From: Gautieria morchelliformis
Taxonomy: Eukaryota; Basidiomycota; Agaricomycetes; Gomphales; Gomphaceae
DNA: 64,000 nt
Direction of reading: 5' to 3'
NCBI GenBank assembly: GCA_015179125.1
Contig: WHVA01000556.1
Span: 1 to 64,000 of the forward strand
Shown here: piece after piece, positions 43,513 through 53,300 of the stretch
Numbering within the stretch: the stretch's first letter is position 1
How the letters are laid out: each line of letters starts with the position of its first letter
The notes under the pieces: model-generated
Database searches by the model: none
The model's input: the letters and a program-made list of their open reading frames with translations, nothing else
Told to the model about the DNA's origin: nothing
Position numbers and translations under genes: made by a program

Positions 43513-46154
43513 AGTCCGCAACCTCGTTTTCAACACCATCAACATGCACAGTGTTGAAGTTGAAGTGGGAGAGGAACTCCCACTATCTGACCTGTCAGTC
43601 GGACAGGTTTTTCTGGGTCTCAAAATATTCGAGGCCTTTGTGGTCAGTCACCAAGCTGAATTTTCACCCTAGGAGTTTGTCCTCCCACTTCATCAGGGCC
43701 TCGAGCATGGCAATCGTCTCATGCTCGTGGGTCCTGTAGTGCTGTTGGGCCATGCGGAACTTCTTTGACAAGAAGCCTGCAGGCCAGCACATTCTCCAGT
43801 TGGGGCCCTGTCTGTATACAGCACCAATGCCCGACTTCGAGCCGTCCATGATGTCCCAGATAGGGTCATTGCTCCGGGGGTCCACTGGTCGTAGGATGGG
43901 GGCCTTGCAGGCCAGTGTCTTTATGCTTTGTAGGCACTTGTCCAGCAACACCGTCCATTCGAACAGCCAGTTGTTGCGGACACACCGTGATAATGGGGTG
44001 GTGTATGTGCTCACTTCTGGCATGTAATGTCCCAAGTATTGTATGAGCCCGAGGAAGCGTTGGACATCATTGAATGTCCTGGGCCTCATCCACTCGCTGA
44101 TGCATTGCATTTTGTCCGCATCCATGTGCACGCCTTGGCCGTCGATAATGTGGCCAAGGCACTCCATTCATTCAGAATAGAGGTCCACTTTCTTCTTGCT
44201 TAAGAAGAGGTGATTTTTGCATAGTCTGTCAAAGACTATGCGGAGGTGTTCCTTGTGTTCCTCAATCAAGTGTGAGAATACGAATATATTGTCCATGTAT
44301 ACATGGATGAAGCGACCTATGCAGTCGCGGAAGATTGCTGTCATCAGATGTTGGAACATTGATGGCACATTGCAATCTCCCATTTGGATTACTTGGCTTC
44401 GGAATGTGCCAAGTTTTAGAATTAATATCAGAGCTATCAGAATAGATGTATTTTGGGTATCCTTCATGCACCCCTGTGCGCGATGTATGTGCCAGCTGAC
44501 TAAGCTCAGTGGAGCGAGCACGTCACCACTTGGAGTAGGCCACCTGACCGAGTCAAGGAGAAAATAGGTGATAACAGAGGAACAAGGGGTCCAAAGCATT
44601 CGCTTTTGGAACAGTATAGTGTAACCAGTTATAGTAGACTCTCAGCAAAGAATTAGAGAAAACTATCAAGAATTAAGCTCTGTAGCTATCAAAAAAGTCT
44701 ACAGTTACTTCAGGGGGTGAAACAGTGTTTTTCTGGATGTTTTGTTTGTACATTTATGGTAGCTACTTAATGGGAAATGCTACACAGGCTGCATACAGCT
44801 GTGGGGCAGGAACAGTGATGGGGATACTTGTCCTACTGACAAGTATCTAAGCTGGGACCGTGGAGCAGCATACAAAGCCCTTTTCAACGTGAAATATAGT
44901 TCGTAATCAGTGGAGCTAGTCAGGGGAATAGAATAAAAAAAGATCTTGTGTCTCCTCTGCTGTATGCCTACAGCAGCCTTGGCAAGGCATTTGCCATCTC
45001 TGTACCTCTCTCCTGAGGTAGCTATTCAGTATATCCATAGATAAGACTATATACTGTGATTTCCATCGTGTCCAATGTCCCTGTATGGTACTATAAGTCC
45101 CATAGCAATATTTTCTACTGACCAGGGCCCAGGTGCCTGTTTTCCAGGGCAGGCACTGTTGCTGGTGCATGGATGATTTCTCCCAGGTAATAAATTCAGT
45201 TAGACATTGTTTAGACCGTATAATGATGTGAGATAATTATCCCATTTATTCTAACACCAAGTATCATTGCGAATGCCATTTTTGCAACGTCCTCAGGACA
45301 GATCTGGATCTGCTCATATGCCTCAGACATATTGAGCTTCGTCCGGTATCGGCAGCACGCTATGTCACTGCGGATGACATCCTGATCCGGGAGGGGCGTA
45401 ATGTCCTTCACCATATTCTTGTTCTGCTGGCGCAGATCAAAGACCATGCGTAGCCTGCTGTTTTTCTTTGGCACGCAGAGCATTGGCACTGCTTGGTGTG
45501 CCACCGCCGGGCAGTTGATACTGCATGCGTTTATTGGGATCAATGAGATTGATCTCATGGTTGACCTCCCTTAGAGGCGCTTTTCCATCCATTCCTCATG
45601 TAGGCGAGCAATGTCATCGTCCATGAGGACGATGCCAGCAGAGCAAGATGCCATTAAGTGCCTTGCATGTCTGTTCGGTGCCGCTGAGCACAGGAGCGCC
45701 TTCTTCTTCCCCAGCACCTTCATGGTCAGATGGGCATGTCTCTCCCTGCATGTATAGGGAGAGCTTGAGGACGAGTCATCTCGTGACTCACCCTCCTGGC
45801 TTCAATGGGCCTGGGTGGACTGTGGTCCAGAGGTGAGTCTGCTCACCTTCGGCACCTGGTCCTCTTTCGAGGATTCTTCATTGAAAGATACCTTGCCTGT
45901 GGGGATTTTTTTTTGTCCCCTATGCGAATAGTCCCTGGGCTGGAGAAGTCCAGGGTGATGCCTAGTTTCCTCAGTAATGGTGTCCCAAGGATCACGTCGA
46001 AATACTCATTGTGGACTTTATGACCAAATTTGATGGTCATGTTCATTCCATAGTTGATTGTGGAATGACTACCAATGCATGCCAGTTGCAGTGCAATTGG
46101 CTGTTCTAGGGCAAACGTCTTCATGCCCATGGCCCATGTGAATTCAGGGGACAT
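43513..46154 (-). mobile_element. Degenerate Gypsy element (minus strand), interrupted and truncated
   Basis: Read on the minus strand from 46154 down: a retropepsin-like region (ALQLACIGSHSTINYGMNM, NEYFDVILGTPLLRKLGI; 46154-45843), the reverse transcriptase N-terminal half (MLCVPKKNSRLRMVFDLRQQN, KLNMSEAYEQIQI; 45558-45260), then a solo LTR at 44414-45256. After that come the RT C-terminal half (VIQMGDCNVPSMFQHLMTA, VYMDNIFVFS; 44413-44168), the connection and RNase H region (FNDVQRFLGLIQYLGHYMP; to 43664), and a decayed RNase H end (LVTDHKGLEYFETQ, WEFLSHFNFNTVHVDG). Several stops and frame changes are present. The reading breaks off at the chromovirus 3' LTR just before the expected end of RNase H. 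Integrase is missing. An old, dead copy. Confidence 0.88.
44414..45256 (-). repeat. Solo LTR (TGTTAGAAT family), copy 1
   Basis: An 843-bp solo LTR. On the minus strand it starts TGTTAGAATAAATGGGATA at 45256 and ends ATTCTAAAA at 44414. It is flanked by a 5-bp duplication CCAAG (44409-44413 and 45257-45261). It interrupts the reverse transcriptase of the degenerate Gypsy element; the coding text on both sides joins at the duplication. It matches the copy at 55562-56489 in opposite orientation. No internal region is present, so it arose by LTR-LTR recombination. Confidence 0.9.
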
Positions 46155-46191
46155 CAGTGTTATGATATATGCAACTATTCTATTTTAAGTC

Positions 46192-46593
46192 ACACCGGAG
46201 GCATATAAAGATTTTCTGGTCTGAAAAACAGTTCAAAAAACTGTAAAGATATTCCAAATTTTTTTAGCATTTAAATGTAAAAAAAACTTTAATGAAATTT
46301 TGTGTTTTTGTTAGAATTTGTTGAGCAAGAAAATTGTAAAAAAGTTTAAAGTTTTTTGCAGGGTTTTTTATGTCTTTTTATAAGTTTCTTTGTGAAAACA
46401 CAAAGAAACCCATAAAAAACCCTGAGAAAAAACAAAGAATTTTTTTACAATTTTCTTGCTCAACAAAATCTAATAAAAACACAAAATTTTATTATATTTT
46501 TTTTACATAAAAAACACTAAAAATATTTGGAAAATCTTTACAGTTTTTTCAACAGTTTTTCAGACAAGAAAACTTTTATATGCCTGCGGTGTC
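46192..46593. repeat. 402-bp foldback (long inverted repeat)
   Basis: Two arms of about 195 bp, very AT-rich, are inverted copies of each other. The left arm begins CACACCGGAGGCATATAAA (46192) and the right arm ends TTTATATGCCTGCGGTGTC (46593). The centre is GTTTCTTTGTG-AAAA-CACAAAGAAAC at 46384-46409. No coding capacity. No matching flanking duplication is clear. It fits a non-autonomous foldback/MITE-type DNA element or a hairpin-forming insertion. Confidence 0.85.
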
Positions 46594-46849
46594 ATCTATG
46601 TACACAAAGAAGCTAATAAAAGAAAGAAAGAAAAAATGACTAAAAAGATAGGAACGACACTCATTGACAGACATCGACACAGACGACAGATACATGACAT
46701 CACGAATGGCTATCTTATCTACAGATTAGATAAGATACAGGGATACGGGCATCGACCACGTGCGGCCGATCAGAGACAGTGCACCTATCGACTGATGGCA
46801 TCGGCCATGACATCGACAGGCGCCAGGCCACAGGCACCAAACGACAGGG

Positions 46850-47190
46850 GCTTTGTATAATAGGTACAAGACTCTATTCCAAAGCTTAACACCCCTGATA
46901 CTATCCTGATCACTCCCATGACTTTATGACTATAATTAGTCACCCCTCTAGTTACAAGTAGTTTTTTGAGCCATTGAGTCACTATCCCGAACACTAGTAG
47001 TTACCACTAGTATAGTATAAGTAGCTACTACGAATGTATGAATCAATCATCCAGAATCAACTGTTTCACCCCCAAAGTTACTGTAGTCTTGTTTGATAGC
47101 TACAGAACTTGAATCTCGATAGTTTACTCCAATTCTTCATTGAGAGTTCACTATTACTGTTTACTCTAGATTAAGAGTAAGCGCCGCTCT
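46850..47190 (+). repeat. Diverged fragment of the TGTTAGAAT LTR family
   Basis: This stretch lines up with the internal part of the LTR at 55562-56489 (shared blocks include GGGGCTTTGTAT, ACTGTTTCACCCCC and TGATAGCTACAGA). It is more diverged than the two full copies, and its ends cannot be located. The flanking 46594-46849 and 47191-47655 hold no recognised gene. Confidence 0.6.
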
Positions 47191-47655
47191 TGCACATCTG
47201 GGCCACTCTCCACATCTTGCTATGGCATCCCCACCTGCCTCAAGGTCCTAGGTCCCAGATACTGTAGTGGAATGTGTGGTGGGGCGAGTCCGACATGGAA
47301 ATGAGTGGGTATAATTGACTGCAGTGGTGACTTCACTCGGATTGTGTTTGTGGATGCGGAGGATGACGATGACCAGGGCCGTAGGAATATACTTTAAGGT
47401 GTGCATGTCTTGTCTGCGGGAATTATAATAGTATTGATGATTATCCTTGAATGGTAAGCACCTGTACGGATTGCCACGGTACCGTATATATATGTGTGCA
47501 GCTGTATGTTGTACGGCTACATTACGGTCTCAACCGTAACGTATCTTGACCACATGTCGGCTAGCAGCTGGAACACTCGGTGATACGGGTACGGCGGTCA
47601 TACAGAACACACGGGGTATGGAGTGTAGGTGTATTCCAGAATAGACTATCCTATG

Positions 47656-48152
47656 TGTAGAGGACAGGAATTATAGGCAGTAGGAATGGACTTCTTGCTC
47701 AAAAGAATAGACTAGAAAACAATTCACTCTCTCAGTGAATTTAGTTGTCACTATAAATATATTATACACTACCTAGAAAACAATTCACTACAGAGGATTT
47801 CTAGGTTAATAAATCGAAAGAATGCTAGACTAATTTACTTGCCTCTCTCAGTGAATTTAGTTGTCACTGAGAGAGGGGGAAACTGTTTCACTGCGCATGT
47901 ACTACTACCCGGCCCTTTAGCGCCCAAGAGCTCGCGCGTCGAAGTCATTTCAGACTCCGCTGGGTGCAGCCGCTTGTGAAAGTAGGAATAACAAAATGAA
48001 ATAGAGAGACAGGGAGTGAGTGGAAAATTTTGAAAATAACCAGAGAAATGGATGCATAATACAAGAACAAAATGAGAAGAAATTGAGAAACCACCCAACA
48101 AATTGGATATATTATGCTTGATTTTGGTGCAGGAGCATAAATGCACCCAACA
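47656..48152 (-). repeat. Solo LTR of the right-hand Copia family
   Basis: A 497-bp solo LTR, minus strand, matching the 498-bp LTR at 59070-59567 along its length (minus-strand start TGTTGGGTGCATTTATGCTC). It is flanked by a 5-bp target-site duplication CTATG at 47651-47655 and 48153-48157. Confidence 0.93.
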
Positions 48153-48406
48153 CTATGTTCGGCACTTACACATCGAGTCCTTCCACTCTCCCCCGTGCCT
48201 GCACTTGTATATAGACCATTGAGACAAAAAAGAGCGCTTTTGCACTTTAAAAAAGTTCGCGGTGACAGTTTCAAAAAAAAAAAATTGGAACTTTTCTTCA
48301 GTTCAAACATGTACTGGAAATAAGTTCTGTATTTTGGGAAAATCTGGAACGATATAACAGTACGAATTGGAACTGATATTCAGGGCAAGTGCATTGGGCG
48401 CGTATT

Positions 48407-49605
48407 TTAAGTTCCGATCTTTCCTACAGTGGATTCCGGCTGTCCGCTTAGGAATAAAATTAGTTAGGTCTAGCAATGGCTGTCCCTACCTGAGAGCATA
48501 TTCCGTGTCGATAGTCTCTGCCACAGGCTCGTCACCGATCAAGGGGAAACCCTCCTGCATGAACTCGACAGAATCCGGGCAGGTGTTGCGGAGCGAAGCG
48601 CTGTTATGGTCTAGAGAAGAACCATATCGCCTACTGCCGGTATCTAACGATCCTTGGCACTGGAGCGCATCTCGCTGCCTGCTTAATGAAATGAGTTGTT
48701 TTCTCGCGTCATGCATGATGACTATCCCTACCCAGACACACGCTGAACTCGCTCACGGATCTGCGACCAGTAATCCTCAAAGGAGCTTGGTCCAGTATGG
48801 TTAGTCATGGCCATTGTTCCATGAACATATGGTTGGACTTGCGGCACCAACCCACCCGCAGTCGGAAACGCGGGGATTCTGTGTGTAGGTCAGCGAGTTT
48901 CACCGTCTGACACAAATTCACGTAGCATACCGAGAGTGTTCGTTGTTGCCGTTAGTAACGGCAACAACGAACACTCTCGGTACGTTACCCCACGTTGGAG
49001 TGACTGACCCACCTACAGCATTAGCTTTGAGCCGCTGATGTATAGCGCCGCGTCATGCTCGATGGGAAACATGCACGCGCCATACGCAACGGCAGATTCG
49101 GCCGGTTCCCCGTGGCTCCAGTGCGCAGTCGAGCCCATAGAAGCCTGAGATGTTGTTAGTGGCGTACATCACAAGCTCGAGCAAGTTTGAATGCTAACTC
49201 TTCGGTCAGGTGGGCGGTAATGGACCGGTTCAACTGCCAGCTGAACCGATCCACTACCTAGTGTATGGGGGCCCGTACATTCCAAGCTGATCGTCACCTG
49301 CACCCGGAACTACCGGACTTCGCCCCGGTGCCAATGGGAGTGACCCAGCATACCCGATTGGTAACAATCGATTGTGCGCAGTACGGTCAGAGCCTTCTCC
49401 TATAGCATAAATATTGCTGGCGTCCGTTGGATATATACTCAGTGGTGCCTGTGGCGGTATAATCCTACATCGTATCATATGTAGGCATGCAGTGTACAAG
49501 GCGACCAATGATGACTCACCAGGGTCCGTATGAGTACGGCCTAGCAGTCGTCTGTGATGGCGGTGAGGTGTCAGAGTCATGCGAGCGCGTGGTAGGGGTA
49601 GACAT
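48407..49605 (-). CDS. Unrecognised spliced host gene
   Basis: A hand-spliced gene with no recognised domain. Start MSTPTTRSHDSDTSPPS at 49605, about 40 bp below a TATAAAG sequence (49643-49650). Exons: 49605-49520, 49464-49314, 49144-49017, 48878-48732, 48678-48490, 48446-48407. They sum to 741 nt, giving 246 aa with all phases closed. Text such as NIYAIGEGSDRTAHNRLLP, SFEDYWSQIRERVQRVSG and FMQEGFPLIGDEPVAETI looks like real protein. The 169-nt intron 2 contains an open stretch (WQLNRSITAHLTEELAFKL) that could instead be an exon after a 56-nt intron, but I found no donor to close that model. The intron between exons 3 and 4 carries a 55-bp palindrome. The gene survives inside a retrotransposon block. 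Confidence 0.6.
48928..48982. repeat. 55-bp perfect palindrome inside an intron
   Basis: Arms of 27 nt (48928-48954 and 48956-48982) pair perfectly around one central base at 48955. The left arm begins TACCGAGAGTGTTCGTTG. It lies within the 138-nt intron between 49017 and 48878 of the surrounding gene model. The ends read TA...TA, compatible with a TA target duplication. It could be a very small transposon or a hairpin embedded in an intron. Confidence 0.9.
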
Positions 49606-49884
49606 GGTAGTTGTTGAGGGGAAAGAACATGCATGGCTTCACCTTTATATCTACACGCGTCATCCCACGAATAGCTACGCGCCTGAAAATCGCTATCATT
49701 AGAGTTTCAACGTGTCAATGATACCTGGGGATGTCCAAGGATGGCGGGGTTAACCGATGAATTACTGACGTGTCGCGTGACGCCTCGCAAGAATCAACAT
49801 CATTTTCTGTCATTTGAACCGGCCTCCCGCTTGGCATTTGGATTCTAATGCGAAGGCTGTTACAATAAGTACCATATAATCGGG

Positions 49885-50027
49885 GGAAAAAGGAAGTGGA
49901 GTGACGCAACTTGATGTTACCCGGGGAATAGCTGGCAGACCTGATCACGATTGGCAATCTGGAAGCTACGTGCATCAAAGGGGCCATCGACTGGCCTTTG
50001 AACGACTGTTTTCCCATGCTATCGATG
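49885..50027 (+). pseudogene. Coding-like exon fragment (plus strand)
   Basis: A plus-strand frame (GVTQLDVTRGIAGRPDHDW, SYVHQRGHRLAFERLFSHA) ends exactly at a strong donor, GGTAAGTACG at 50027-50035. It looks like one exon of a gene whose remainder is lost or displaced by the neighbouring Copia insertion. No family is recognised and no partner exon was found. Confidence 0.4.
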
Positions 50028-50035
50028 GTAAGTAC

Positions 50036-50120
50036 GTAAACCTGGTGTCGTTTCAGGGTTTGACAGAAGAAGTCGGCTGAAATTCTGGCAGTTTGATTGA
50101 TCTGTGCCTGTGCCGGCACC
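50036..50120 (+). repeat. Direct-repeat unit left of the Copia insertion
   Basis: About 85 bp (ACGTAAACCTGG, GGGTTTGACAGAAGAAGTC, TGATTGATCTGTGCC) recur at 54649-54735 on the other side of the Copia element with few differences and one small insertion. The two units would be tandem if the element were removed. Confidence 0.8.
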
Positions 50121-50156
50121 CCCACCGCGAGCTGAAGCTCTAATCACGGTATGTAA

Positions 50157-50377
50157 TGTGGAACGAAGGAGATATAATGATCTGATATTCTATGATCTGT
50201 ACAAGATCATCTGTCCTTATATACTAATTATGATGTTCCTATATTACCAATCTCTTCGAGCTGCTGTGCCGATGCGATGCCGGTGTACCAGTAACCCGGG
50301 GTCGAGAGCGATCTCGAACCTTCGGCTAAGTGCGTGCCGGCTCTGCCTCGGCGGTGTCATCGTCCCGATTACTAACA
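50157..50377 (-). repeat. 3' LTR of the Copia element
   Basis: 221 bp, TG to CA on either strand, adjoining TSD TGTAA on its left. Encodes the final residues of the polyprotein. Confidence 0.93.
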
Positions 50378-53300
50378 CTCCCCCTCAGCGAGAAGTCCCT
50401 TCGGTAAAATCCTAATTTCCCTAATAGATACCTATGTTGGTGCATGTCTAGTCCCTTTGTAAATATGTCCGCTACGTTCTCCTTCGTCGGTACGTATGTA
50501 AGTGATGCCTCGTGAGAGACCACTTTCTCACGGATGAAATGATATGCGACATTGATGTGTTTGGTACGCGCATGATACGTTGCGTCATGCGATAGTGTAA
50601 TGGCGCCTAGATTGTCTGATCGAAGTGACGTGGGCTGGGTTTGATCGATTCCAAGTTCCTCGATAAAACGCCTCAGCCAGATTAATTGCTTGGCGCCCTC
50701 GGTAAGTGCCATGTATTCGGCCTCCGTGGTAGATAGCGCGATCGTTCGCTGCTTCTTCGAGCTCCATGCGATAGTTCCTCCTCCTAGTATAGCTACATAG
50801 CCACTAATAGATAGTGCGTCGTTTCTATTAGCATAATCCGAGTCGACAAATATTTCGAGGTCGAGACCAGCGTCTCGTCGGAAGATTATGCCGTCGTCAC
50901 GTGACCCTTTGAGGTACCTGAGCGCGTGCTTGATCGCCGTCCAGTGCTCGGTTCCGTAAGTAGTAGTGAATTGGCTCAGATGTTGTACGGTAAAAGCCAA
51001 ATCAGGTCGCGTGCTGAGTGCTGCATACATGAGTGATCCGATCGCCTTGGCATAGGGTACTTCGGCAGTTGGACCTGTTGAGTCCATGGGTGTTGTGAGT
51101 TTGATCATTTTATGCAGAGGTGTAGATACGGAATGTGCTGTTGTCATGTTGAATCGATCGAGTATGATGTCGATGTAATGCCCTTGTGACATGATCAGTG
51201 TTCCCTCATCCCTATTCCTCTCAACTCTGATTCCCAAGATTTTCTTCATTTCTCCTAAATCTGTTAAAGGGAATTTCCCATGAAGCTCCCCCTTGAGCTT
51301 AATCATCCCTCCCTTGGAGTCAGCAAATAGTCCAAAGTCGTCCACATATACTGATATGACTTCGATTGAGTCCTTATCTTGTCTGATGTAGACGCATTCA
51401 TCGGCTGTACTTTGATGGAAGCCGAGATCAAGTAGTAATTTGCGTAAGCGCTGATGCCAAGCTCGTCCCGATTGTTTGAGTCCGTAGAGCGCTCTGTATA
51501 TTCTTAGAACGCGTCCAGATCCATCATCAAAACCGTCGGGCTGGCGCATGTAGATCTCCTCATCTATGGTTGAATTGAGGTAGGCGCCTTTGACATCCAT
51601 CATTTCGATTTCCCAATCGAGTGTGTTTGCGATCGCTAATAGAACACGTAGTGAATCGAATTTGACCACGGGTGAGGTTATCTCGTAGTAATCCATCCCT
51701 GGCCTCTGTGTGAATCCTTGAGCCACAACCCTTGCTTTAGCCTTATCGAATTGTCCGTCCGGTTGTGTTTTGACAGCGTATACCCATCGGCAACCGATAG
51801 CTATTCGTCCGGGTGGTAGTTCTGTTAGCTCCCATGTTCCTAACGTCTTGTGTTGGTCCATCTCAATTTCCATCGCTTTCTCCCAGATCGGCGCATCATC
51901 ACGTGATACCGCCGCTCTGTAATTCTCAGGTTCAGTGACGATTTCTCTCGTTATGTAAACCTGCTCGGTGCGTCCTGAATTATTCAGTTTCCGGTAATCC
52001 GGTCTTTGAGTGATACGTGCGCTCCGTCGGATCTCTGGAGCTGGCGCTTGTTCAGGTGGATCAGGAACGGGTGTTGTCTGGGGTGATGACGTCTGTGGGG
52101 TAGATGTGATCGGGTCCGGCACATGCTCGCGCGGTGAGTGCTCCCCCTCGAGCGGTGCCGTGTCGTCATCGTCGTTATCTGGGATAGGGTAGAGTCGGTT
52201 GTCATTTTCGTCGAATGTGATATTTCTCGAAATTTGAACATGTTTTGAGGCTTTATTGTAATACCTCCATGCTTTTGCATGTTCTGCTACTCCGACGAAT
52301 ATATGTTCTTCTGCTTTTGGATCAAGTTTGGCTCGACGTTGATCTGGCACCATAACCCAACAATTTGTCCCGAATTCCTCTAGACGTGCTATGTTCAGCT
52401 TCTTGCCGAATAGTGCTTGGAACGGCGTTGCGTCATCTCCAAGCGCTCGCGTGGGTGATCGATTTTTGATATAGCACGCGTAAGCCACGGCCTCGGGCCA
52501 GAGTATTTTTGGCAGGTTCTTGGCAAATATCATTGCCCGTGCGTGCTCGAGTAAGGTCCGGTTGAGTCGTTCGGCAATTCCATTCTGGGCTGGGGAGTAT
52601 GGAGCTGTGGTCTCCATGATAATGCCATATTTTGCACAAAATTCCTTGAAATTTTTATTGACATATTCCCCTCCATTATCCGAGCGAAACCTCTTCAGTT
52701 TCTGACCTGTTTGGGTCTCGAGGAATGCCTTGTACGTCTCGAAGTGTCTGAGCGCTTCATCTTTGGTGCTCCCAAAATAGATTACGGTGTACCTCGATTT
52801 GATGTCCGTGAAAGAATAAAAGTATTTCTCACGCGATGGTCCCTCGGTCTGGGCAGGTCCCCATACATCGGATACTGTCAGGTCACCGACCTGTTCTACA
52901 GTGTCCTCGGCTCTTTTGGGGAACGGCTCCACATGCTGCTTGCCTTGTATGCATGCCTTGCACTGGCTCGGCTCGTTTGACTCGTCGATCTCAAGTCCGG
53001 TGACTAGATCATTAGACTTCAACAATTTTATGGAGTTTATATTAACGTGCCCTAGTATCCTGTGCCATTTGTCCCATGACCGTCCTTTTGCCGCTGCGGC
53101 AAAGTCCCGTGCCTCGACTGATCGAGTGACCCGTGCCTTCATACAGAATAGCCGCCCACGCTTCTGTCCCTGTGCGAAGGTAACTCCGGCGCGTGATTTG
53201 AATTCGACGCCGGTGCCTGAAAATGTGGCCGTGTTACCCTTATCAGTTAGCCGCCCTACACTGATAAGGTTGTTCGGTGCATCTGGTGCGTGTTTGACGT

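Noticed and set aside
47191..47655. A short coding frame around 47260-47320
   Set aside because: Only about 20 codons are open and there is no motif or splice partner.
48213..48290. Poly-A stretch near 48270 as a retroposed gene tail
   Set aside because: No intronless gene copy or flanking duplication accompanies the A-run.
49145..49313. Treating the open stretch in intron 2 of the 48407-49605 gene as an exon
   Set aside because: It reads like protein, but joining it to the next exon would need an intron of about 24 nt or a non-GT donor. The longer intron closes the frame.
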